From Cladorhizidae sp. MBARI D1340-BT2 (lineage: Eukaryota > Porifera > Demospongiae > Poecilosclerida > Cladorhizidae), in contig JAQNBH010000011.1 in assembly GCA_028752905.1 (NCBI GenBank), positions 23,888,341-23,952,340 of the forward strand: a stretch of 64,000 bases of DNA, in the 5' to 3' direction. Positions 48,589 to 61,480 of the stretch are shown piece after piece. Under the pieces are notes generated by a model, which was given only the letters and a program-made list of their open reading frames with translations, searched no databases and was not told the DNA's origin. The position numbers and the translations under genes were made by a program. Every line of letters starts with the position of its first letter. Position 1 is the first letter of the stretch.

Positions 48589-51500
48589 TGCAGCAAGCCA
48601 TGAACTCTGGCATGCACAAGCCATGAACTCTGGTATGTATCAAGCTATTAACTCTGGGGTGTAGCAAGACATGAAATTTGGCATACAGCAAGCCATGAAC
48701 TCCGGGGTGCATCAAGCTATGAAATCTGGTGTGCATCAAGCCATGAACTCTGGTCTGTATCAAGCTATATGAACTCTGGTGTGTAGCAAAACATGAATTG
48801 TAGTGTGTATCAAGCTATGAACTCCAGTCTCTATCAAGCTATATGAATTCTGTTGTGTAGCAAGACATGAACTCTGGTGTGCATCACGCCATGAACTCTG
48901 GCGGGTATCAAGCTATGAACTCTGGTCTGTATCAAGCTATCAACTCGGGTGTGTAGCAAGTTATGAGGTCTTGTGTGTAGCAGTCATGAACTCTGTATCA
49001 AGCCATGAAGTCTAGCGTCTCAAGCCATGAACTCTGGTGTGTTTCAAGCCATGAACTCTGGTGTGCATCAAGCCATCAACTCTGGTGTGTAACAAGCTAT
49101 TAACTCTGGTGTGCATCAACCTATGAACTCTGGTGTGCATCAAGCCATGAACTCTGGTGTGCATCAAGCCATGAACTCTGGTGTGAAGCAAGCCATGAAC
49201 TCTGGCGTGTATCAAGCTATGAATTCTTGTCTGTAGCAACACATGAACTCTGGTGTGTAGCAGTTATGAACTCCGTATCAGGCAATGAAATCTCATGTGC
49301 AGCAAGCCTTGAACACTGGTGTGTTAAGCCATGTACTCTGGTGTGCACCAAGCCATGAACTCTGGTTTGCATCAAGCCATGAACTCTGGTGTGCAACAAT
49401 CTGGTTTGCATCGAACCATGAACTCAGGTGTGCATTAAGCTATGAACAATGGAATGAAGCACGCTATGAACTCTGGTGTCTATCAAGCTATGTATGAACT
49501 CTGATGTGCATCAAGCCATGAACTCTGGTGTGTATCAAGCTATTAACTGTAGTGTGTAGCAAGGCATGAACTCTGGTGTGTACGAGTTATGAATTCTGTA
49601 TCAAGCCATGAACTCTGGTGGCTCGAGCCATGAACTCTGGTATGTGTCAAGCCATGAACTCTGGTGTGCATCAAGCCATGAACTTTGGTTTGCATCGAGC
49701 CATGAACTCTGGTGTGCATCAAGCCATGAACACTGGTGTGCATCAAGCCATGAACTCTGGTGTGCATCAAGCCATGAACTCTGGTATGCATCAAGCCATG
49801 AACTCTAGTGTGCATCAAGCCATGAACTCTGGTGTGCATCAACCCATGAACTCTGGTGTGCATCAAGCCATGAACTCTGGTTTGCATCAAGCCATGAACT
49901 CTTGTGTGTATCAAGCCATGAACTCTGGTGTCTCAAGCGATGAACTCTGGTGTGTGTCAAGCCATGAACTCTGGTGTGCATCAAGCCATGAACTATGGTG
50001 TGCATCAAGCCATGAACTCTGTTGCACATCAAGCCATGCACTCTGGTGTGTATCAACCCATGAACTCTGGTGTGCATCACCAATGAACTCTGGTTTGCAT
50101 CAAGCCGTGAACTTTGGTGTGCATCAAGTCATGAACTCTGGTGGGTATCAAGCCAAGAACTCTGGTGTATAGCAAGCCATGAACTCTGGCATGCATCAAG
50201 GCATTAACTCTGGTATGTATCAATGTGTGTATGAGGACATGTACTCTCAAGTGTAGCAGTCATGAACTCTGTATCCAGCCATGAACTCAGGTTTGCAGCA
50301 AGCCATGAATGCTAGTGTATTAAGCCATGTACTATGGTGTGTGTACCAAGCCATGAACTCTGGTATGCATCAAGCCATGAACTCTGGTTTGCAACAAGCC
50401 ATGAACTCTGGTGTGCATCAAGCCATGAACTCATGTGTACATCAAGCTTGCATGCAGCAAGCTATGAACTCTGATGTGTATCAAGCTATGAACTCTGGTG
50501 TGTAGTAAGACATGAATTCTGGCATACAGCAAGCCATGAACTCCGGGGTGCATAAAGCCATGAACTCTGGTGTGTATCAAGCTATGGACTCTAGTGTGTA
50601 GCAACACATGAACTATGATTTATAGCAGACATGAACTCTGTTCTGTATCAAGCCATAAAATCTTGTGTCTCAAGCCATGAACTCTGGTATGTATCAAGCC
50701 TTGAACTCTGGTGTACATCAATCCATGAAATTTAGTTTGCATCAAGGAATGAACTCTGGTGTGCATCAAGCCATGAACTCTGGTGTGCATCAAGCCATGA
50801 ACTCTTGTGTGCATCAAGCCATGAATTCTGGTGTGCATCAAGCCATTAACTCAGGTGTGCATCAAACCATCAACTTTGATGTGCAACAAGCCAAGAACTC
50901 TGGTGTGTATCAGGCTATGAACTCTGGTGTGTAGCAAGACATGCACTCTGGTGTATATCAGTCATGAACTCTGTATCAAGCCATGAACTCTGATGTCTTA
51001 AGGCTTAAGCCATGAACTCTGGAGTGTGTCAAGCCATAAACTCTTGTGTGCATCAAGCTATGAACTCTGGTCTGTATCAAGCTATATGAACTCTGGTGTG
51101 TAGCAAAACATAAATTCTGGTGTGTATCAAGCTATAAACTCCATTGTCTAACAAGCTATATGAATTCTGGTGTGTAGCAAGACATGAACTCTGGTGTGCA
51201 TCAAGCCATGAACTCTGGCGGGAATCAAGCTATGAATTCTGGTCTGTATCAAGCAATGAACTCAGGTGTGTAGCAAGTTATGAGGTCTGGTGTGTAGCAG
51301 TCATGAACTCTGTATTAAGCCATGAACTCTGGTGTCTCAAGCCATGAACTCTGGTGTACAGCAAGCCATAAACTCTGGTGTGCATCAAGCCATGAACTTC
51401 GGTGTACATCAAGCCATGAACTCTGGTGGGTATGAAGCTATGAACTCTGTTGTGTAGCAAACCATGAAAACAGGCATGCAGCAAGCCATAAACTCTGGCA

Positions 51501-51619
51501 TGCACAAGCCATGAACTCTGGTATGTATCAAGCTATTAACTCTGGGGTGTAGCAAGACATGAAATTTGGCATACAGCAAGCCATGAACTCCGGGGTGCAT
51601 CAAGCTATGAAATCTGGTG
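48589..51619. repeat. 3,031-bp tandem duplication, copy 2
   Basis: Second copy, sharing the five-monomer loss and private changes such as TACTCTCAAGTG (50240) and GTGTATTAAGCC (50315). Its right half is also part of the 4,491-bp unit that starts at 49911. Confidence 0.88.
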
Positions 51620-54401
51620 TGCAGCAAGCCATGAACTCTGGCATGCACAAGCCATGAACTCTGGTATGTATCAAGCTATTAACTCTGGGGTGTAGCAAGA
51701 CATGAAATTTGGCGTACAGCAAGCCATGAACTCCGGGGTGCATCAATCTATGAAATCTGGTATGTATCAAGCTATGAACTCTGGTGTGCAGCAAGAGATG
51801 AATTCTGGTGTGTTGCCTTCATGAAGTTTATAACTAGCCATGAACTATAAAAGTCTCAAGCCATGAACTCTGGTGTGCATCAAGCCATGAACTTTGGTGT
51901 GCATCGAGCTAAGAACGATTATGTGCATGAAGCCATGAACTCTGGTGTAGTTCAAGCCATGAACTCTGGTGTGCATCAAGCCATGAACTCTGGTTTGCAT
52001 CAAGCCATGAACTCTGGTGTGCATCAAGCCATAAATTTTGGTGTGCATCAAGCTATGAACTCTGGTGGGTAGCAAGCCTTGAACTCTGGAATGGAGCAAG
52101 CCATGAACTCTGGCATGTATCAAGCCATGAACTCTGGTGTGTATCAAGCTATGAACTGTTGTGTTGCAAGACATGAACTCTGGTGTGTAGCAGTCATGAA
52201 CTCTCTATCAAGCCATGAAGTCAGGCGTATCAAGCCATGAACTCTGGTGTGTTTCAAGCCATGAACTCTGGTGTGCTTCAAGCCAGGAACACTGGTGTGT
52301 ATCAAGCTATTGAACTCCGGGGTGCATCAAGCTATGAAATCTGGTGTGCAGCATGCCATGAACTCTGGCATGCACAAGCCATGAACTCTGGTGTGTATCA
52401 AGCTATTAACTCTGGGGTGTAGCAAGACATGAAATTTGGCGTACAGCAAGCCATGAACTCTGGGGTGCATCAAGCTATGAAATCTGGTGTGTATCAAGCT
52501 ATGAACTCCGGAGTGCAGCAAGAGATGAATTCTGTTGTGTTGCCTTCATGAAGTCTATAACTAGCCATGAACTATAAATGTCTCAAGCCATGAACTCTGG
52601 TGTGCATCAAGCCATGAACTTTGGTGTGCATCGAGCTAAGAACGATGATGTGCATGAAGCCATGAACTCTGGTGTAGTTCAAGCCATGAACTCTGGTGTG
52701 CATCAAGCCATGAACTCTGGTTTGCATCAAGCCATGAACTCTGGTGTGCATCAAGCCATAAATTTTGGTGTGCATCAAGCTATGAACTCTGGTGGGTAGC
52801 AAGCCTTGAACTCTGGAATGGAGCAAGCCATGAACTCTGGCATGTATCAAGCCATGAACTCTGGTGTGTATCAAGCTATGAACACTGTTGTGTTGCAAGA
52901 CATGAACTCTGGTGTGTAGCAGTCATGAACTCTCTATCAAGCCATGAAGTCAGGCGTCTCAAGCCATGAACTCTGGTGTGTTTCAAGCCATGAACTCTGG
53001 TGTGCTTCAAGCCCTGAACACTGGTGTGTATCAAGCTATTAACTCTGGTGAGCATCAAGTCATGAACTCTGGTGTGCAACAAGCCATGAACTCTGGTGTG
53101 CATCAAGCCATGAACTCTGGTATGTAGTAAGGCATGAACTCTGGTGTGCATCAAGCCAATAACTCTGGTGTGTATCAAGCTAAGAATTCTGGTCTGTAGC
53201 AAGACATGAACTCTGGTGTGTAGCAGTCATGAACTCTGTATCAAGCCATGAACTCTGGTGTGTAGCAAACCTTGAACACTGGTATGTTAAGCCTTGAACT
53301 CTGGTGTGCAACAAGTCATGATCTCTGGTTTGCATCAAACCATGAACTCAGGTGTGCATCAATCTATGAACACTGGCATGCAGCAAGCTATGAACTCTGA
53401 TGTGTATCAAGCTATGTATGAACTATGATGTGTAGCAAGACATGAACTCTGGTGTATATCAGTCATTAACTCTGTATCAAGCCATGAACACTGGTGTCTT
53501 AAGCCATGAACTCTGGAGTGTGTCAAGCCATGAACTCTGGTGTGCATCAAGCCATGAACTCTGGTGTGCATCAAGCCATGAACTCTGGTCTGTATCAAGC
53601 TATATGAACTCTGGTGTGTAGCAAAACATGAATTCTAGTGTGTATCAAGCTATGAACTCCAGTCTCTATCAAGCTATATGAATTCTGGTGTGTAGCAAGA
53701 CATGAACTCTGGTGTGCATCAAGCCATGAACTCTGGAGGGTATCAAGCTATGAACTCTGGTCTGTATCAAGCTATTAACTCGGGTGTGTAGCAAGTTATG
53801 AGGTCTTGTGTGTAGCAGTCATGAACTCTGTATCAAGCCATGAAGTTTGCGTCTCAAGCCATGAACTCTGGTGTGTTTTAAGCCTTGAACTCTGGTGTGC
53901 ATCAAGCCATGAACTCTGGTGTGTATCAAGCTATTAACTCTGGTGTGCAACAACCTATGAACTCTGGTGTGCATCAAGCCATGAACTCTGATATGCATCA
54001 AGCCATGAACTCTGGTGTGGAACAAGCCATTAACTCTAGTGTACATCAAGCTATGAACACTGGAATGCAGCAAGCTATGAACTCTGATGTGTATCAAGCT
54101 ATGAAATCTGGTTTGTAGCTAGACATGAACACTGGTGTGCAGCAAGCCATACATTCTGGTATGCTTCAAGCCATGAAATTTGGTGTGCATCAAGCGAAGA
54201 ACTCTGGTGGGTATGAAGCTATGAACTCTGGTGTTTAGCAAGCTATGAACTCTGGCGTGTAGCAAGCCATTAACTCTGGCATGCATCAAGCCATGAACTC
54301 AGGTGTGTATCAAGCTATGAACTCTGGGGTGTAGCAAAACATGAACTCTGATGTGTAGCAAGAAATGAATTCTGGTGTGTAGCAGTCTCATGAACCCTGT
54401 T
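49911..54401. repeat. 4,491-bp tandem unit, copy 1
   Basis: 49911 on aligns to 54402 on at offset 4491 through blocks b to j. In block k the offset becomes 4516 because this copy lacks one monomer (GTGTACATC near 54040 where the other has GTGCATC, ACACAGG, then GTACATC). Confidence 0.85.
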
Positions 54402-57400
54402 TCAAGCCATGAACTCTGGTGTCTCAAGCCATGAACTCTGGTGTGTGTCAAGCCATGAACTCTGGTGTGCATCAAGCCATGAACTATGGTGTGCATCAAG
54501 CCATGAACTCTGTTGCACATCAAGCCATGCACTCTGGTGTGCATCAACCCATGAACTCTGGTGTGCATCACCAATGAACTCTGGTTTGCATCAAGCCGTG
54601 AACTTTGGTGTGCATCAAGTCATGAACTCTGTTGGGTATCAAGGCAAGAACTCTGGTGTGTAGCAAGCCATGAACTCTGGCATGCATCAAGGCATTAACT
54701 CTGGTGTGTATCAATGTGTGTATGAGAACATGTACTCTCGAGTGTAGCAGTCATGAACTCTGTATCCAGCCATGCACTCAGGTTTGCAGCAAGCCATGAA
54801 TGCTAGTGTGTTAAGCCATGTACTCTGGTGTGTGTACCAAGCCATGAACTCTGGTATGCATCAAGCCATGAACTCTGGTTTGCAACAAGCCATGAACTCT
54901 GGTGTGCATCAAGCCATGAACTCATGTGTACATCAAGCTTGCATGCAGCAAGCTATGAACTCTGATGTGCATCAAGCTATGAACTCTGGTGTGTAGTAAG
55001 ACATGAATTCTGGCATACAGCAAGCCATGAACTCCGGGGTGCATCAAGCCATGAACTCTGGTGTGTATCAAGCTATAGACTCTAGTGTGTAGCAACACAT
55101 GAACTCTGATTTATAGCAGACATGAACTCTGTTCTGTATCAAGCCATAAAATCTGGTGTCTCAAGCCATGAACTCTGGTATGTATCAAGCCTTGAACTCT
55201 GGTGTGCATCAAGCCATGAAATTTAGTTTGCATCAAGGAATGAACTCTGGTGTGCATCAAGCCATGAACTCTGGTGTGCATCAAGCCATGAACTCTTGTC
55301 TGCATCAAGCCATGAATTCTGGTGTGCATCAAGCCATTAACTCAGGTGTGCATCAAACCATCAACTTTGATGTGCAACAAGCCAAGAACTCTGGTGTGTA
55401 TCAGGCTATGAACTCTGGTGTGTAGCAAGACATGCACTCTGGTGTATATCAGTCATGAACTCTGTATCAAGCCATGAACTCTGATGTCTTAAGGCTTAAG
55501 CCATGAACTCTGGAGTGTGTCAAGCCATAAACTCTTGTGTGCATCAAGCTATGAACTCTGGTCTGTATCAAGCTATATGAACTCTGGTGTGTAGCAAAAC
55601 ATAAATTCTGGTGTGTATCAAGCTATAAACTCCATTGTCTAACAAGCTATATGAATTCTGGTGTGTAGCAAGACATGAACTCTGGTGTGCATCAAGCCAT
55701 GAACTCTGGCGGGAATCAAGCTATGAATTCTGGTCTGTATCAAGCAATGAACTCAGGTGTGTAGCAAGTTATGAGGTCTGGTGTGTAGCAGTCATGAACT
55801 CTGTATTAAGCCATGAACTCTGGTGTCTCAAGCCATGAACTCTGGTGTGCAGCAAGCCATAAACTCTGGTGTGCATCAAGCCATGAACTTCGGTGTGCAT
55901 CAAGCCATGAACTCTGGTGGGTATGAAGCTATGAACTCTGTTGTGTAGCAAACCATGAACACAGGCATGCAGCAAGCCATGAACTCTGGCATGCACAAGC
56001 CATGAACTCTGGTATGTATCAAGCTATTAACTCTGGGGTGTAGCAAGACATGAAATTTGGCGTACAGCAAGCCATGAACTCCGGGGTGCATCAAGCTATG
56101 AAATCTGGTGTGCAGCAAGCCATGAACTCTGGCATGCACAAGTCATGAACTCTGGTATGTATCAAGCTATTAACTCTGGGGTGTAGCAAGACATGAAATT
56201 TGGCGTACAGCAAGCCATGAACTCCGGGGTGCATCAATCTATGAAATCTGGTGTGTATCAAGCTATGAACTCTGGTGTGCAGCAAGAGATGAATTCTGGT
56301 GTGTTGCCTTCATGAAGTCTATAACTAGCCATGAACTATAAATGTCTCAAGCCATTAACTCTGGTGTGCATCAAGCCTTGAACTTTGGTGTGCATCGAGC
56401 AAAGAACGATGATGTGCATGAAGCCATGAACTCTGGTGTAGTTCAAGCCATGAACTCTGGTGTGCATCAAGCCATGAACTCTGGTTTGCATCAAGCCATG
56501 AACTCTGGTGTGCATCAAGCCATAAATTTTGGTGTGCATCAAGCTATGAACTCTGGAGGGTAGCAAGCCTTGAACTCTGGAATGGAGCAAGCCATGAACT
56601 CTGGCATGTATCAAGCCATGAACTCTGGTGTGTATCAAGCTATGAACTGTTGTGTTGCAAGACTTGAACTCTGGTGTGTAGCAGTCATGAACTCTCTATC
56701 AAGCCATGAAGTCAGGCGTCTCAAGCCATGAACTCTGGTGTGTTTCAAGCCATGAACTCTGGTGTGCTTCAAGCCATGAACACTGGTGTGTATCAAGCTA
56801 TTGAACTCCGGGGTGCATCAAGCTATGAAATCTGGTGTGCAGCAAGCCATGAACTCTGGCATGCACAAGCCATGAACTCTGGTGTGTATCAAGATATTAA
56901 CTCTGTGGTGTAGCAAGACATGAAATTTGGCGTACAGCAAGTCATGAACTCTGGGGTGCATCAAGCTATGAAATCTGGTGTGTATCAAGCTATGAACTCC
57001 GGTGTGCAGCAAGAGATGAATTCTGGTGTGTTGCCTTCATGAAGTCTATAACTAGCCATGAACTATAAATGTCTCAAGCCATGAACTCTGGTGTGCATCA
57101 AGCCATGAACTTTGGTGTGCATCGAGCTAAGAACGATGATGTGCATGAAGCCATGAACTCTGGTGTAGTTCAAGCCATGAACTCTGGTGTGCATCAAGCC
57201 ATGAACTCTGGTTTGCATCAAGCCATGAACTCTGGTGTGCATCAAGCCATAAATTTTGGTGTGCATCAAGCTATGAACTCTGGTAGGTAGCAAGCCTTGA
57301 ACTCTGGAATGGAGCAAGCCATGAACTCTGGCATGTATCAAGCCATGAACTCTGGTGTGTATCAAGCTATGAACAATGTTGTGTTGCAAGACATGAACTC

Positions 57401-58917
57401 TGGTGTGTAGCAGTCATGAACTCTCTATCAAGCCATGAAGTCAGGCGTCTCAAGCCATGAACTCTGGTGTGTTTCAAGCCATGAACTCTGGTGTGCTTCA
57501 AGCCCTGAACACTGGTGTGTATCAAGCTATTAACTCTGGTGAGCATCAAGTCATGAACTCTGGTGTGCAATAAGCCATGAACTCTGGTGTGCATCAAGCC
57601 ATGAACTCTGGTATGTAGTAAGGCATTAACTCTGGTGTGCATCAAGCCAGTAACTCTGGTGTGTATCAAGCTAAGAATTCTGGTCTGAACCAAGACATGA
57701 ACTCTGGTGTGTAGCAGTCATGAACTCTGTATCAAGCCATGAACTCTGGTGTGTAGCAAACCTTGAACACTGGTATGTTATGCCTTGAACTCTGGTGTGC
57801 AACAAGTCATGATCTCTGGTGTGCATCAAACCATGAACTCAGGTGTGCATCAAGCTATGAACACTGGCATGCAGCAAGCTATGAACTCTGATGTGTATCA
57901 AGCTATGTATGAACTATGATGTGTAGCAAGACATGAACTCTGGTGTATATCAGTCATTAACTCTGTATCAAGCCATGAACACTGGTGTCTTAAGCCATGA
58001 ACTCTGGAGTGTGTCAAGCCATGAATTCTGGTGTGCATCAAGCCATGAACTCTGGTGTGCATCAAGCCATGAACTCTGGTCTGTATCAAGCTATATGAAC
58101 TCTGGTGTGTAGCAAAACATGAATTCTAGTGTGTATCAAGCTATGAACTCCAGTCTCTATCAAGCTATATGAATTCTGGTGTGTAGCAAGACATGAACTC
58201 TGGTGTGCATCAAGCCATGAACTCTGGAGGGTATCAAGCTATGAACTCTGGTCTGTATCAAGCTATCAACTCGGGTGTGTAGCAAGTTATGAGGTCTTGT
58301 GTGTAGCAGTCATGAACTCTGTATCAAGCCATGAAGTCTGGCATCTCAAGCCATGAACTCTGGTGTGTTTCAAGCCAAGAACTCTGGTGTGCATCAAGCC
58401 ATGAACTCTGGTGTGTATCAAGCTATTAACTCTGGTGTGCAACAACCTATGAACTCTGGTGTGCATCAAGCCATGAACTCTGATATGCATCAAGCCATGA
58501 ACTCTGGTGTGGAACAAGCCATTAACTCTAGTATGCATCAAGCCATGAACACAGGTGTACATCAAGCTATGAACACTGGAATGCAGCAAGCTATGAACTC
58601 TGATGTGTATCAAGCTATGAAATCTGGTGTGTAGCTAGACATGAACTCTGGTGTGCAGCAAGCCATAAATTCTGGTATGCTTCAAGCCATGAAATTTGGT
58701 GTGCATCAAGCCAAGAACTCTGGTGGGTATGAAGCTATGAACTCTGGTGTTTAGCAAGCCATGAACTCTGGCGTGCAGCAAGCCATTAACCCTGGCATGC
58801 ATCAAGCCATTAACTCAGATGTGTATCAAGCTATGAACTCTGGGGTGTAGCAAAACATGAACTCTGATGTGTAGCAAGAAATGAATTCTGGTGTGTAGCA
58901 GTCTCATGAACCCTGTT
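54402..58917. repeat. 4,491/4,516-bp tandem unit, copy 2
   Basis: Second copy, starting just after CCCTGTT with TCAAGCCATGAAC. It carries the common TACTCTCGAGTG and GTGTGTTAAGCC forms and not the private changes of the 3,031-bp pair. Confidence 0.85.
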
Positions 58918-61480
58918 TCAAGCCATGAACTCTGGTGTCTCAAGCCATGAACTCTGGTGTGTGTCAAGCCATGAACTCTGGTGTGCATCAAGCCATGAAC
59001 TATGGTGTGCATCAAGCCATGAACTCTGTTGCACATCAAGCCATGCACTCTGGTGTCCATCAACCCATGAACTCTGGTGTGCATCACCAATGAACTCTGG
59101 TTTGCATCAAGCCGTGAACTTTGGTGTGCATCAAGTCATGAACTCTGGTGGGTATCAAGCCAAGAACTCTGGTGTGTAGCAAGCCATGAACTCTGGCATG
59201 CATCAAGGCATTAACTCTGGTGTATATCAATGTGTGTATGAGAACATGTACTCTCGAGTGTAGCAGTCATGAACTCTGTATCCAGCCATGAACTCAGGTT
59301 TGCAGCAAGCCATTAATTCCTAGTGTGTTAAGCCATCAACTCTGGTGTGTACCAAGCCATGCACTCTGGTATGCATCAAGCCATGAACTCTGGTTTGCAA
59401 CAAGCCATGAACTCTGGTGTGCATCAAGCCATGAACTCATGTGTACATCAAGCCATGAATTCTGGTGTGCATCAAGCCATTAACTCGGGTGTGCATCAAG
59501 CCATCAACTTTGATGTTCAACAAGCCAAGAACTCTGGTGTGTATCAAGCTATGAACTCTGGTGTGTAGCAAGACATGCACTCTGGTGTATGTCATGAACT
59601 CTTTATCAAGCCATGAACTCTGATGTCTTAAGGCTTAAGCCATGAACTCTGGAGTGTGTCAAGCAATAAACTCTTGTATGCATCAAGCTATGAACTCTGG
59701 TCTGTATCAAGCTATATGAACTCTGGTGTGTAGCAAAACATAAATTCTGGTGTGTATCAAGCTATAAATCCATTGTCTAACAAGCTATATGAATTCTGGT
59801 GTGTAGCAAGACATGAACTCTGGTGTGCATGAACTCAGGTGTGTAGCAAGTTATGAGGTCTGGTGTGTAGCAGTCATGAACTCTGTATTAAGCCATGAAC
59901 TCTGGTGTCTCAAGCCATGAACTCTGGTCTGCAGCAAGCCATAAACTCTGGTGTGCAGCAAGCCATGAACTCTGGCATGCACAAGCCATGAACTCTGGTG
60001 TGTATCAAGCTATTAACTCTGGGGTGTAACAAGACATGAAATTTGGCGTACAGCAAGCCATGAACTCCGGGGTGCATCAAGCTATGAAATCTGGTGTGTA
60101 TCAAGCTATGAACTCTTGTGTGCAGCAAGAGATGAATTCTGTTGTGTTGCCTTCATGAAGTCTATAACTAGCCATGAACTATAAATGTCTCAAGCCATGA
60201 ACTCTGGTATGCATCAAGCCATGAACTTTGGTGTGCATCGAGCTAAGAACGATGATGTGCATGAAGCCATGAACTCTGGTGTAGTTCATGCCATGAACTC
60301 TGGTGTGCATCAAGCCATGAACTCTGGTTTGCATCAAGCCATGAACTCTGGTGTGCATCAAGCCATAAATTTTGGTGTGCATCAAGCTATGAACTCTGGT
60401 GGGTAGCAAGCCTTGAACTCTGGAATGGAGCAAGCCATGAACTCTGGCATGTATCTAGCCATGAACTCTGGTGTATATCAAGCTATGAACACTGTTGTGT
60501 TGCAAGACATGAACTCTGGTGTGTAACAGTCATGAACTCTCTATCAAGCCATGAAGTCAGGCGTCTCAAGCCATGAACTCTGGTGTGTTTCAAGCCATGA
60601 ACTCTGGTTTGCAACAAGCCATGAACTCTGGTGTGCATCAAGCCATAAACTCTGGTATGTAGTAAGGCATGAACTCTGGTGTGCATCAAGCCAGTAACTC
60701 TGGTGTGTATCAAGCTAAGAATTCTGGTCTGTAGCAAGACATGAACTCTGGTGTGTAGCAGTCTCATGAACTCTGTATCAAGCCATGAACTCTGGTGTGT
60801 AGCAACCTTTTAACACTGGTATGTTAAGCCTTGAACACTGGTGTGCAACAAGTCATGATCTCTGGTGTGCATCAAACCATGAACTCAGGTGTGCATCAAG
60901 CTATGAACACTGGCATGCAGCAAGCTATGAACTCTGATGTGCATCAAGCTATGTATGAACTATGATGTAGAGCAAGACATGAACTCTGGTGTATATCAGT
61001 CATTAACTCTGTATCAAGCCATGAACACTGGTGCCTTAAGCCATGAACTCTGGAGTGTGTCAAGCCATGAACTCTGGTGTGCATCAAGCCATGAACTCTG
61101 GTGTGCATCAAGCCATGAACTCTGGTCTGTATCAAGCTATATGAACTCTGGTGTGTAGCAAAACATGAATTCTAGTGTGTATCAAGCTATGAACTCCAGT
61201 CTCTATCAAGCTATATGAATTCTGGTGTGTAGCAATACATGAACTCTGGTGTGCATCAAGCCATGAACTCTGGCGGGTATCAAGCTATGAACTCTGGTCT
61301 GTATCAAGCTATCAACTGGGATGTGTAGCAAGTTATGAGGTCTTGTGTGTAGCAGTCATGAACTCTGTATCAAGCCATGAAGTATGGTGTCTCAAGCCAT
61401 GAACTCTGGTGTATTTCAAGCCATGAACTCTGGTGTGCATCAAGCCATGAACTCTGGTGTGTATCAAGCTATTAACTCTG
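58918..61480. repeat. 4.5-kb tandem unit, copy 3, with large internal losses
   Basis: Begins like copies 1 and 2 (b block at 58925-59179), but jumps between blocks near 59450 (from the c block to late d), near 59830 (GTGTGCATGAACTCAGG) and near 59950. The f to k part resumes at offsets of about 3,116 to 3,046 bp from copy 2. About 2 kb is missing relative to a full unit. The limits are approximate. Confidence 0.65.
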
